Below, piece after piece: positions 44,595 through 52,966 of a stretch of DNA of 64,000 bases. Source of the stretch: Flagellimonas olearia (GTDB taxonomy: Bacteria; Bacteroidota; Bacteroidia; Flavobacteriales; Flavobacteriaceae). Both the position numbers and the translations under genes were made by a program. The stretch covers positions 1,509,375 through 1,573,374 of the forward strand of contig NZ_WELG01000002.1 in the NCBI RefSeq assembly GCF_009184425.1. Reading direction: 5' to 3'. Below the pieces are notes generated by a model that saw only the letters and a program-made list of their open reading frames with translations, searched no databases and had not been told where the DNA came from. The number at the start of each line of letters is the position of its first letter. Positions within the stretch are counted from its first letter, which is position 1.

Positions 44595-45671
44595 TTACGG
44601 GTGGATGCCCACCCGATAGTAAGTGCCCTTATGGGCCAATTCAAAGGCATCATCCAATTGATGCAGTGGAAATTCAGCGCCCACCAATTCCCTAAAGGGG
44701 TATTTTTTGTGGTTCTTGGATAAAAAATCAATGGCAAATCGCAAATCGTCATGGGCGTAGTTGTGCAACCCTTTCAAGGTTAAAAGTTTTCGAACCATAT
44801 GTTCCGCATTGATGGCTAGGTCCCGTTGGGTATACACTGCACCGACCATGACACAAACCCCTCCAATATTCAAGATGGCCATACTTTTTTCAATTGCGGA
44901 GGGAACACCACTGGTCTCAATTACTACATCGATTCCCCCTTCTTTTGCCACAAGATCCAACACTTCGGAGGCGGTCAAGACAGCATCCAATCCTATGGAG
45001 GCTCCAAATTTTGTACTATGGGTGAGCCTTGATTCGTCCACATCCATGGAGAAAACAGTTTTTGCTCCCAATTCCTTGGCCATGGCGCAGGCTGAAAGGC
45101 CCAACATGCCAACGCCGTTTACCAGAACATTTTTTCCGTTTAAATCGCCCGCCAAGCGCATGGCTCCAGCCATGGTGGCATGTGTGCAGTTCAAGGGGGC
45201 GGCTTCCTTTTGACTCAGGCTTGACGGTAATTTAAAGAGTGTGGACCCATGCCTTAAATGGCAATGGGTGGCAAAACCGCCGTTCAATGGGTTGTGGCCG
45301 GTCATGGGCTCGTGTCCATATTTAAAAAGGTCGCCGGACTTTTGCGGAATACCCTTTTTGGCCATAGGATCGTTTTTGTCATGGGCATACACCGACCAAG
45401 TGACCCAATCCCCAATCTGAAGAGAATGACCATGGTAATCTTGGATGCCTTCTGTAGGTATTTTTACGATGGTTCCCATAATCTCATGTCCCAAGATACT
45501 GTGGCAAGCTCCCCCTCTTTTTCCGTAAAAGGTGTGCAGGTCGCTGGTGCATATGGTAGTGTAATCTATTTGGATGAGGGCTTCATCGGTGTTGAGCTCT
45601 GGCAACTCCATTTGAATTTGGGAAAACGGTTGTCCGACCGCTTCAAAAACCATTGCTTTTGCTTTTGACAT
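44595..45671 (-). CDS. Zinc-type alcohol dehydrogenase, phosphonate-associated type, structural zinc site absent
   Basis: A 358-residue medium-chain dehydrogenase. The catalytic-zinc ligands are visible (C41 in ICTSD, H62-E63 in GHE), as is the Rossmann loop VNGVGMLGLSACAMAKELGA near residue 185. It resembles, from memory, the family annotated as phosphonate-catabolism-associated alcohol dehydrogenase (TIGR03366), including IPQK...LFKYGHE at about 108-120. In those proteins a four-Cys structural-zinc loop precedes this segment; here residues 96-112 contain no Cys. It is downstream of and co-directional with the XRE-cupin regulator (gap 12 bases). Confidence 0.82.
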   Translation of the reverse strand: MSKAKAMVFEAVGQPFSQIQMELPELNTDEALIQIDYTTICTSDLHTFYGKRGGACHSILGHEIMGTIVKIPTEGIQDYHGHSLQIGDWVTWSVYAHDKNDPMAKKGIPQKSGDLFKYGHEPMTGHNPLNGGFATHCHLRHGSTLFKLPSSLSQKEAAPLNCTHATMAGAMRLAGDLNGKNVLVNGVGMLGLSACAMAKELGAKTVFSMDVDESRLTHSTKFGASIGLDAVLTASEVLDLVAKEGGIDVVIETSGVPSAIEKSMAILNIGGVCVMVGAVYTQRDLAINAEHMVRKLLTLKGLHNYAHDDLRFAIDFLSKNHKKYPFRELVGAEFPLHQLDDAFELAHKGTYYRVGIHP

Positions 45672-45683
45672 GATACGATTTGG

Positions 45684-46265
45684 TTAAAGTTCTGTGATAA
45701 AATAAACGACCAATAAAATGGCTTCCGACTCCAGATTGTTCTTTGGCACGTGGGGCAGGCGTCCATCAAAGTATAACGAGTCTCCTTCCCTTAAGTGGAA
45801 TGTTTTGTTGTCCAAAACGTAATTGATATCCCCTTTTACCAAGAAGATGTACTCAAAACCGTCCGTGGTCAATAGTTCCCGTTCTGCGCCTTTGCTAAGG
45901 GTCAACAATGAAACTTCCAACGAAATACCGCTCAAGCTTTGGGTTAGAATGTTCTCATACCGAAAGCCAATGGAATCCTCTTTGGTGATTTCGGTATAGT
46001 CTTCCCTTTTGTGGAATATGTAGCCTGGAAAATCAGTGTTCATGGACATGTCCTCAAAAAAGGCGTTGAGGTCTACCTCCAAAGTTTTCAGTACACGGAG
46101 TAAAGTAGGGAAGGTGGGGTATACCCTGCCATTCTCTATTTTGGACAACATGGCCATGCTTATTCCGGATTTTTCCGATAACTCCCCAAGCTTCCACCCC
46201 CTGCCCATTCGTAGGTTTCGAATCTTGGAGCCCATGTGCTTTAAAATGTGTTTGCTCTCGTCCAC
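45684..46265 (-). CDS. XRE-family regulator with C-terminal cupin domain
   Basis: A 193-residue regulator with an N-terminal HTH_3 domain (about residues 10-65; GWKLGELSEKSGISMAMLSKIENG) and a C-terminal cupin_2 sensor (about 115-190; KGDINYVLDNKTFHLREGDSLYFDGRLPHVPKN). Members of this family usually sense a small metabolite in the cupin and control adjacent catabolic genes. The start is GTG. It begins an operon with the alcohol dehydrogenase and is divergent from the DUF5690 permease. Two similar operator-like sites lie in the shared intergenic region (46304-46320 and 46359-46375). Confidence 0.9.
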   Translation of the reverse strand: MDESKHILKHMGSKIRNLRMGRGWKLGELSEKSGISMAMLSKIENGRVYPTFPTLLRVLKTLEVDLNAFFEDMSMNTDFPGYIFHKREDYTEITKEDSIGFRYENILTQSLSGISLEVSLLTLSKGAERELLTTDGFEYIFLVKGDINYVLDNKTFHLREGDSLYFDGRLPHVPKNNLESEAILLVVYFITEL

Positions 46266-46281
46266 CTGCTAAAATTTATAT

Positions 46282-46289
46282 CAAAGGTA
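46282..46289 (-). promoter_or_regulatory. -7 box of the XRE-cupin/alcohol dehydrogenase operon
   Basis: TACCTTTG on the minus strand (CAAAGGTA as written) matches TAnnTTTG and lies 16 bases before the regulator's GTG. The first operator-like repeat covers its -33 region. Confidence 0.6.
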
Positions 46290-46303
46290 AATTGAAATAT
46301 TTT

Positions 46304-46320
46304 CTTTAGAGGAAATAAAA
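46304..46320. promoter_or_regulatory. Operator-like repeat, site 1
   Basis: CTTTAGAGGAAATAAAA, with an imperfect dyad TTTC...GAAA around it. It is 14/17 identical to site 2 (46359-46375) and lies 14 bases upstream of the minus-strand -7 box. Confidence 0.5.
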
Positions 46321-46358
46321 TTCATCATAAAGAAAAATTAATGGTTGTTTTACATTTA

Positions 46359-46375
46359 CTTCACAGGAAAGAAAA
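46359..46375. promoter_or_regulatory. Operator-like repeat, site 2
   Basis: CTTCACAGGAAAGAAAA is 14/17 identical to site 1 and ends 10 bases upstream of the plus-strand -7 box TATTTTTG (46386-46393). Each divergent promoter thus carries one copy, probably for the XRE-cupin regulator. Confidence 0.5.
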
Positions 46376-46385
46376 AGTCCAAACC

Positions 46386-46393
46386 TATTTTTG
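46386..46393 (+). promoter_or_regulatory. -7 box of the DUF5690 permease promoter
   Basis: TATTTTTG matches TAnnTTTG and lies 41 bases before the permease ATG. Operator site 2 takes the place of a -33 element. Confidence 0.55.
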
Positions 46394-46434
46394 ATACATC
46401 CTATTTCGTAAACCTTAAAGATTGAAAAAATGCC

Positions 46435-47706
46435 ATGGCAACACACATGATCAATAAAAAATGGTTGCATACTTCTTGGTTGATGGTAGCCGGATTTCTG
46501 TGTTACACAGGGATGTATGCCGTACGGAAGTCCTTTTTGGCCGGGCAGTATGTGGATTTGGCCTTGGGTTTTAAGGCAGATCCCAAGACCGTATTGGTCA
46601 TTAGTCAGGTGTTGGGGTATATGCTTTCCAAGTTTATTGGCATCAAGATGATTTCGGAGATGGAGTCTTCAAAACGGGTACAGTGGTTGATTGGCTTAGT
46701 GAGCTTTGGATTGGTAATGCTTTTGGTGTTTGCCATACTGCCCCCACAATTAAAGATCATTGCACTTTTTTTGAACGGACTTCCCTTGGGAATGGTCTTT
46801 GGGGTGGTTTTGTCCTATTTGGAGGGGCGGAGGAATACCGAGTTGCTTGCAGCGGCTTTGAGTGCCACTTTTATTTTTTCGACTGGTTTGGTGAAAACCG
46901 TGGGGGTGATATTGATCCAGGAATATGGAATTGATGAATACGTTATGCCCTTTGCTACCGGATTACTGTTCTTTCCTGTTTTTTTACTGTCCGTATGGAT
47001 GCTCAATCGTTCCAAAAAGCCCAGTAGTGAAGATATGGCCGAGCGTACAGAACGTATGCCCATGGATGCCCAAAAGCGCAAGACCTTTTTAAAGCAAAAT
47101 GGCCTTGGGTATTTGGGACTTGTGTTGATTTACATATTTCTGACCATCATCAGGGATTTTAGGGACAATTTTGTAGTGGAATTTTGGTCAGAACTTGGCT
47201 ATGCCCAAGAGCCGGAGCTCATTACCCTTACCGAAATTCCAGTGGCCTTAGTGGTGTTGGTATTGGCTGCCATGGGTATTTTGATTCGTAACAATCAACG
47301 GGCCTTTAACATGGGTATGTGGCTTACCTTGGCCGGTACGGCCACCTTGTTGTTGTCCACTTTTTTGTTTCAGGAATCCCTTATTTCTCCCATTGTTTGG
47401 ATGATTAGTACCGGTATGGGGGTGTATTTGCCTTATATCCTGTTCCATTGTCTCTTGTTTGAAAGGTTGATTGCTTTGCTTCATTATAGGGGCAATGTTG
47501 GCTTTTTGTTCTATACGGCGGATGCTTTGGGGTATTTGTGCAGCGTGGCGGTTCTATTTTTAAAGGAGATTATGGACTACCGGGGTACCTGGACAGGGTT
47601 CTTTGTCTCCTTGAATTTTATTTCTGGGTTGTCCATAGCTTTTTTGGTGTTGATCACTATTTTTTATTTCAGGCGAAGGGTGTCTCAAAATAGAAGTCTG
47701 GCTTAA
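46435..47706 (+). CDS. DUF5690 family MFS-like permease
   Basis: A 423-residue polytopic membrane protein with about 12 helices, split by a central hydrophilic loop at about residues 190-220, as in MFS transporters. It matches what I recall as DUF5690. The first helix carries GFLCYTGMYAVRKSF, similar to the Y(Y/A)xxRK(S/N)F motif of organophosphate:phosphate antiporters (GlpT, UhpT), where the Arg binds phosphate. I infer uptake of a phosphorylated or phosphonate compound; this is not proven. It is divergent from the XRE-cupin regulator and 80 bases upstream of a secreted metallophosphoesterase. Confidence 0.78.
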   Translation: MATHMINKKWLHTSWLMVAGFLCYTGMYAVRKSFLAGQYVDLALGFKADPKTVLVISQVLGYMLSKFIGIKMISEMESSKRVQWLIGLVSFGLVMLLVFAILPPQLKIIALFLNGLPLGMVFGVVLSYLEGRRNTELLAAALSATFIFSTGLVKTVGVILIQEYGIDEYVMPFATGLLFFPVFLLSVWMLNRSKKPSSEDMAERTERMPMDAQKRKTFLKQNGLGYLGLVLIYIFLTIIRDFRDNFVVEFWSELGYAQEPELITLTEIPVALVVLVLAAMGILIRNNQRAFNMGMWLTLAGTATLLLSTFLFQESLISPIVWMISTGMGVYLPYILFHCLLFERLIALLHYRGNVGFLFYTADALGYLCSVAVLFLKEIMDYRGTWTGFFVSLNFISGLSIAFLVLITIFYFRRRVSQNRSLA

Positions 47707-47786
47707 GTCATGCATGGGATACGGATGTTGCATTATTTTGATTTATATTTCACTTAATAACAGTTGATTAGTTTATAAAGTTGAAG

Positions 47787-48794
47787 ATGGAAAAGATTAT
47801 GGAAAAACAGATGAAGGGTATTACCCGTAGAGATTTTGTGAAGGGCACGGCCTTATCTTGCTTGGCTTTTTCGTTGCCAAACATGGCATGTTCAACTTTT
47901 AAGGGCCAGGCTCCCGTCAAAATCGGGTTAATTACGGACTTGCACCAAGACATTATGCATGACGGGTTGCAGCGCATGGAGGCCTTTGTTGAAGAAGTGA
48001 AGGTGCAACGGCCGCATGCCATCATGCAGTTGGGGGATTTTGCTTATCCCGGGGACAAGAACAAAGAGGTAATCCAACTTTTTAACAATGCCCATGAGGA
48101 AGCACTGCATGTAATTGGCAACCACGATACCGATTCGGGATATACCACGGACCAATGTCTTTCTTACTGGGGCATGCCTGCACGCTACTATGCCAAAGAG
48201 GTGGAAGGCATCCATTTCATTGTTTTGGATGGCAATGAGAAAGGGTCGCCCACGCATCAGGGAGGGTACGCATCCTATATCGGAAAGGAACAGCAGTCTT
48301 GGTTGGCACAACAATTGAAAACCGTGGAAGGGCCTATTGTCATTGTTTCCCATCAACCTTTGTTGGGACCATCGGCTGTGGATAATGCCAGGGAAATACA
48401 AAGTATTCTTTCGGCTGCAAAAGGGAAGATTTTATTTGCCATGAATGGGCACACCCATATTGATATGCTTTTGGAAAAGGATGGGATACCCTATCTCCAT
48501 CTTAACTCTGCATCCTATTTGTGGGTTGGAGGGGATTATCAGCACCAAAGTTATACCGAAAAAATCCATGAAGATCATCCATGGATTTCCTACACCTGTC
48601 CTTATAAAGACTCATTGTTTGCATTTATGTCCATTGACCCCGAGACGCAAACGGTCACGCTGACCGGAAAGAAAAGTGAATGGCAAGGGGAATCACCTGC
48701 CGAATTGGGGGTTGGTAATTATCCTACCCTGACCATTGGCAATGAGATTGTACCAAGTATTTCTGATCGGAAAATCCTAAAATCAAAAGGATAA
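47787..48794 (+). CDS. Exported calcineurin-like metallophosphoesterase
   Basis: A 335-residue metallophosphoesterase with the full dimetal set: D-x-H in TDLHQD, GD in LGDFAYPG, GNHD near residue 110, SHQP, and GHTH near residue 225. The N-terminus has a twin-arginine motif (TRRDFVKG) and a hydrophobic core ending in a lipobox-like LPNMACS, so it is exported and perhaps lipid-anchored. It may hydrolyse phosphomonoesters or phosphodiesters in the periplasm. The ATG at 47787 is chosen; other in-frame starts lie at 47781 (TTG), 47799 and 47811. It follows the permease on the same strand. Confidence 0.85.
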   Translation: MEKIMEKQMKGITRRDFVKGTALSCLAFSLPNMACSTFKGQAPVKIGLITDLHQDIMHDGLQRMEAFVEEVKVQRPHAIMQLGDFAYPGDKNKEVIQLFNNAHEEALHVIGNHDTDSGYTTDQCLSYWGMPARYYAKEVEGIHFIVLDGNEKGSPTHQGGYASYIGKEQQSWLAQQLKTVEGPIVIVSHQPLLGPSAVDNAREIQSILSAAKGKILFAMNGHTHIDMLLEKDGIPYLHLNSASYLWVGGDYQHQSYTEKIHEDHPWISYTCPYKDSLFAFMSIDPETQTVTLTGKKSEWQGESPAELGVGNYPTLTIGNEIVPSISDRKILKSKG

Positions 48795-48994
48795 AAAGGG
48801 ATATTGGTCCCAGCTGTAGGGTTGTTGTTTCGAATGCTGTTGCAGATTTTCACTAAAAATTCCCAGAAAATTTTCCAATTTTCATGAGATTTAGTAGTTT
48901 TAAAGAAAAGATTAAGCAAGTATTTTTCTTTTGAATACCTTTTTTTGAATATAAAAACTTGCGAAATCTTTCTAAATTTTAAAACTAGACGTAA

Positions 48995-51052
48995 ATGATC
49001 AATAGAGTAGTGTACTGCCTGATGGCCGTGGTCATGGTGGCCTGTGGCGAGAAATCAACACCCTTGGGTGAATTTCACATATTACCTTCTCCCGATTCCT
49101 TTGAAATCTCAGGGGTAAGCAAGATTGAACCCCAGAACATCCAAACCTATGGGGGTTCTTTTACAACGGAACTCCAAATGAGTGAATACCTTAATTTGAA
49201 GGAACAGGCAGATGATGCAGATGTCACTATAACCATTGATGAAAATCTGGATACCAACGCTGAAGGGTATTCCTTGGTGATAGGGGAGGAAACCATTGAA
49301 ATTGTTGGAAAGGACCAGGCGGGTGCTTTTTATGGAATGAAGACCTTGGAGCAGTTGATCCAGGATGCCAAAGATCAAAAAGTGAATTTGCCCCTTGTTA
49401 AGATAACCGATGCGCCCAAGTTGGCCTATAGACCCATCCATCTGGATGTAAAACACCACTTGGATACCTATGATTACTACCTCAAACTGATCAATGAGCT
49501 TGCCGATTATAAAATCAATGCCATCATTATTGAGATAGAGGATAAGCTTAAATATACCAGAAGACCCATAGTGGGATCCAAAGATGCCTTATCAAAGGAG
49601 CAATGGAAGGAAATCAGTGCATATGCCTTAAAGCGCAACATCAGGATCAGTCCATTGGTACAGGGGTTGGGTCACGCATCTTTTGTCTTGAAGCATAAAG
49701 CCTTTGAACATTTAAGGGACGACCCTAAAAGTGACTGGGCCTTCAATCCCTTATTGGATGAAACCTATGAAGTGCAGTTTGATCTGTACAGGGATGCCTT
49801 GGAGGCCTTCCCACATGGCAAATATCTGCACTTGGGAGGGGATGAGGTACATACCACTGGAGGGAATAGCGGTAGGTCGAGCTTGGACCTGCAATTGGAG
49901 TGGTTGGAGAAGGTTTCCCAATTTGCTGAGGAGCAAGGCCGCATTCCAATTATGTGGGATGATATGCTGTTCAAGGAAGTAGGGGTGTATAGAACCATGC
50001 ACTACGATGAGTACACCAAAGAACAGGTAGATAGTCTTTGGGCCGTCAAAGAAACCGATTTGAACCAATTTTTGGATGATTTTCCTAGAAACACCATCTA
50101 TATGAGATGGAACTATAGGTCGCCCCAGATTTACGGTAACAAGAAGGCCATGAAATGGTTTGAAGATCATGGACTAAAAGCAATTGGGGCTACGGCTGGC
50201 CAAACCAGATGGGTTTTAATGCCGCAGAATGAGAGCAATATTGAAAATATCCGAAGTTTTGCCCTAAGTTCCATTGACAATGGGTTGAATGGGTTGTTAT
50301 TGACCTTATGGGATGACGATTCGCCCCATTTTGAATTGTATAAGAGAGGTATTTTAGCCTTTGCCGAATACGCTTGGGCTGGTGACAAACGCTCAAAAGA
50401 AGAGTTTAAGGATGTTTTTCGTTTTCGATATTTTGGTGACACGGCCATGGATGGGGAGTTCGCCTTTATCGATGCATTGGAAGACCCGGTTGCCAAATGG
50501 AAAAATATTTTACTCCAAGGGAACCAACGCAATTACTTAAAGACCATGGAATCTCCTTTGGAGAAAGGAGTGATGGATTTACCGGATGCAAACAACCCAG
50601 GCAAATGGACCGAGGCCAATTCGGAAAGAATAGCCCATGCAAAAGAAATCTCTGCCACGGGAGAACAGGTGTTGGGTGTTATAGATTCACTTTCCCAAGT
50701 TGCGGACAGGAACACCTATACGTTGGAGGTGTACAAAGAGGTAGCTGGTTTGGTCGTTTTCTCAGCAAACCTTGTCGAGGAACTGGCAAAGGTGGATGCA
50801 TTACCGTCTGTGGAAGAAAGGAAAAAGGGACTACAGGAAATTCTTGCCCAAAAAAAGGCTTTTGCCCAACTGCGTAAGGGATTGGAAACAGTGTATTCAA
50901 AAACCCGGATATTGCAGAAACCCAAAGACTATATTTTGGATCAGGACCACCATGTGCACCTGGCCAACCAATCCTTGAATTTTGATTGGCAGTTTTTGGC
51001 AGAAATGAAGTTTTTTGAAAAATTGGAAGATACAATCCAATCCTTTGATTGA
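48995..51052 (+). CDS. GH20-type beta-N-acetylhexosaminidase-like lipoprotein
   Basis: A 685-residue protein with a lipoprotein signal (VMVAC near residue 17). An N-terminal GH20b-like domain (about 30-145) is followed by a GH20-like barrel, where the catalytic Asp-Glu pair is D283-E284 in LHLGGDEVHTTGG. A helical C-terminal part (about 530-685) is coiled-coil-like. GH20 enzymes remove terminal GlcNAc or GalNAc by substrate-assisted catalysis; this divergent member may have another specificity. It lies 200 bases after the phosphoesterase and just before the ECF sigma unit. Confidence 0.85.
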   Translation: MINRVVYCLMAVVMVACGEKSTPLGEFHILPSPDSFEISGVSKIEPQNIQTYGGSFTTELQMSEYLNLKEQADDADVTITIDENLDTNAEGYSLVIGEETIEIVGKDQAGAFYGMKTLEQLIQDAKDQKVNLPLVKITDAPKLAYRPIHLDVKHHLDTYDYYLKLINELADYKINAIIIEIEDKLKYTRRPIVGSKDALSKEQWKEISAYALKRNIRISPLVQGLGHASFVLKHKAFEHLRDDPKSDWAFNPLLDETYEVQFDLYRDALEAFPHGKYLHLGGDEVHTTGGNSGRSSLDLQLEWLEKVSQFAEEQGRIPIMWDDMLFKEVGVYRTMHYDEYTKEQVDSLWAVKETDLNQFLDDFPRNTIYMRWNYRSPQIYGNKKAMKWFEDHGLKAIGATAGQTRWVLMPQNESNIENIRSFALSSIDNGLNGLLLTLWDDDSPHFELYKRGILAFAEYAWAGDKRSKEEFKDVFRFRYFGDTAMDGEFAFIDALEDPVAKWKNILLQGNQRNYLKTMESPLEKGVMDLPDANNPGKWTEANSERIAHAKEISATGEQVLGVIDSLSQVADRNTYTLEVYKEVAGLVVFSANLVEELAKVDALPSVEERKKGLQEILAQKKAFAQLRKGLETVYSKTRILQKPKDYILDQDHHVHLANQSLNFDWQFLAEMKFFEKLEDTIQSFD

Positions 51053-51214
51053 CAGTAATTTTATGCGTATGGGAAATTCATGCCCTACAGGTGTTGATTT
51101 GGTGGTTTTGGTGTTTTTGGGATGTATCTTGTTAAGGAATATCCCAAAAATTAAAGTTTAATTAATACTGCATTTAAGTATTCTAAGTAGTATTGTACCA
51201 CATCACAAAACTAT

Positions 51215-51745
51215 ATGGATACCTCTGATGCCCACCTATTAGTATTGTCCCAACAGGACAACGGACTTGCCTTCCGGCAGCTCTATGATAGGCATTGGAA
51301 GAGGCTCTATCTTTTTTCCCTTAAGCTTTTAAAGGACGAAACGGAAGCAAAAGATGTGGTCCAGGAAGTATTTTTTACACTGTGGTCCAAAAGAAAGGAA
51401 CTCCAGATAAAGGATACCAAAGCATACCTGTTTGCTACCACCAAATATAGATGTCTGGAGTCTTTGAGACGGAAAAGGTTGGATACCACTTTTTTGGATA
51501 AGGCTCATGCTTTTTTAGGGGAAAACAATGTGGAAAAGGAGATACACTTCAAGGAAACCCAAAACACCTTGGCAAAGCGTATAGAATTATTGCCTTCCAA
51601 GACCCGCCAAATCTTTAAAATGAGTAGATACGATGAGCTTACCAACAAGGAAATCGCTTATCAATTGAACATTTCCACAAAAACGGTGGAGTATCATATT
51701 ACGCAGTCCATTAAGCAGTTACGAGGTACTGTGTTGGTTTCCTAA
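51215..51745 (+). CDS. ECF RNA polymerase sigma factor
   Basis: A 176-residue ECF sigma-70 factor with region 2 (about 20-85; LYDRHWKRLYLFSLKLLKDETEAKDVVQEVFFTLW) and region 4 (about 110-170, with the HTH TNKEIAYQLNISTKTVEYHI). Followed by FecR, STN-SusC and SusD, it has the layout of a trans-envelope surface-signalling system. When ligand binds SusC, FecR is relieved and the sigma factor should switch on the downstream operon. The gap to the FecR gene is 83 bases. Confidence 0.94.
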   Translation: MDTSDAHLLVLSQQDNGLAFRQLYDRHWKRLYLFSLKLLKDETEAKDVVQEVFFTLWSKRKELQIKDTKAYLFATTKYRCLESLRRKRLDTTFLDKAHAFLGENNVEKEIHFKETQNTLAKRIELLPSKTRQIFKMSRYDELTNKEIAYQLNISTKTVEYHITQSIKQLRGTVLVS

Positions 51746-51828
51746 ACCTTTTTTTTAAAAAAAATCGAAATCTTTTTTAGGGTTCTCCTTCATTTTTCCC
51801 TCTTATAGGGTAGAGGCCACAGTGAAGA

Positions 51829-52827
51829 ATGAACGAAAAAGAAATCAAACACCTTATCGATAAATATTTGGAGGGTACCTGTACCCAACAAGAAAAAGAA
51901 CTTTTGGACAGGGTTCTTGACTCTTATGATGGTCAAGAAGAAGACGAGGTTTATTTTGATGGGGAAAAGGAAATCAAGGAAGAGATATACTTGGGCTTCG
52001 CAGAAAAGGCAGGAATTGTCCGAGAAACCAAAAAAGCTCCCACCCCTTTTTACAATTACTGGGTAAAGGTGGCTGCTTCCCTCCTCATATTGGTCGGTTT
52101 GGGTTCTGCCGTCTATTTGGAGTCCAAGACACAGCCAGAGCAAGAATTGGCACAGTCGATTATTACCAAAACCACCGAATGGGGGCAAAGAAGTGATATT
52201 GTGTTGAGCGATGGGACCCAGATAACCCTGAACGCAGGTAGCAGTATTGAATTTCCAGAAAGTTTTGAGGGAGCCCCGGTAAGGGAAGTGACCTTGAACG
52301 GGGAAGCCTTTTTTGAAGTGGCCAAAAATCCAAACAAACCTTTTCTCATCAAAACCGAAGGAGTCACCACCAAAGTATTGGGAACTTCATTCAATGTAAA
52401 TTCCTATGCCTTCAATGACCATATTTCCGTTACAGTGAAAACCGGAAAAGTACAGGTACAGTCCACTTCAAAAAATGGTCAAGTTAACACGGTATATCTA
52501 TTGCCCAACGAAAAGGCCGAGTACAGTAGGGAAAAGGATGTGATCACAAAGTCAAAACTGGACAACGATAATTATCTCGATTGGAAAAATGGTATCATCC
52601 GCTTTAATGATATTACGTTTTTGGAAGCCTCAGAAATGCTGTCCAGATGGTATGGCATTCATGTTGACTTTGAAAACAATAAACTGAAAAATTGCCATGT
52701 CACGGCACGGTACGAAAATGCCAAACTACAGGTGGTCCTTGAGAGTATCAAGTATGCCACCAAGGGTATGGATTACCAATATATAGATCAAGAAAATATC
52801 CTTTTTAAGGGTTTTTGCAAGAACTAA
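51829..52827 (+). CDS. FecR-type anti-sigma factor
   Basis: A 332-residue inner-membrane anti-sigma factor. The cytoplasmic N-terminus (1-75) should bind the ECF sigma factor; a single membrane helix follows (about 80-100, VAASLLILVGLGSAVYL). The periplasmic FecR domain is at about 115-220 and a DUF4974-type domain at about 260-330. It is the partner of the ECF factor upstream and the STN domain of the SusC downstream. Confidence 0.94.
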   Translation: MNEKEIKHLIDKYLEGTCTQQEKELLDRVLDSYDGQEEDEVYFDGEKEIKEEIYLGFAEKAGIVRETKKAPTPFYNYWVKVAASLLILVGLGSAVYLESKTQPEQELAQSIITKTTEWGQRSDIVLSDGTQITLNAGSSIEFPESFEGAPVREVTLNGEAFFEVAKNPNKPFLIKTEGVTTKVLGTSFNVNSYAFNDHISVTVKTGKVQVQSTSKNGQVNTVYLLPNEKAEYSREKDVITKSKLDNDNYLDWKNGIIRFNDITFLEASEMLSRWYGIHVDFENNKLKNCHVTARYENAKLQVVLESIKYATKGMDYQYIDQENILFKGFCKN

Positions 52828-52883
52828 ACTCAATGAAAATAAAAAGAACAAAGCCTATGATATAAGACCCCTAGAACAAAAAA

Positions 52884-52920
52884 GCAGTCTGCGACACTTT
52901 GGCGAGGATCAACAGACTGC
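52884..52920 (+). promoter_or_regulatory. Hairpin in the 5' region of susC
   Basis: GCAGTCTG (52884-52891) and CAGACTGC (52913-52920) form an 8-bp perfect stem with a 21-base loop, 46 bases before the susC ATG. No T-run follows, so it is not a simple terminator. A structured leader, sRNA target or protein site is possible. Confidence 0.5.
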
Positions 52921-52966
52921 GGCCATTTAACGATTAAAAAATAACCATTAAACATTTTGTGAAGTT

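Noticed and set aside
52884-52920. Inverted repeat before susC as an intrinsic terminator
   Set aside because: The loop is long and no T-run follows on either strand, so I list it as a structured leader instead.
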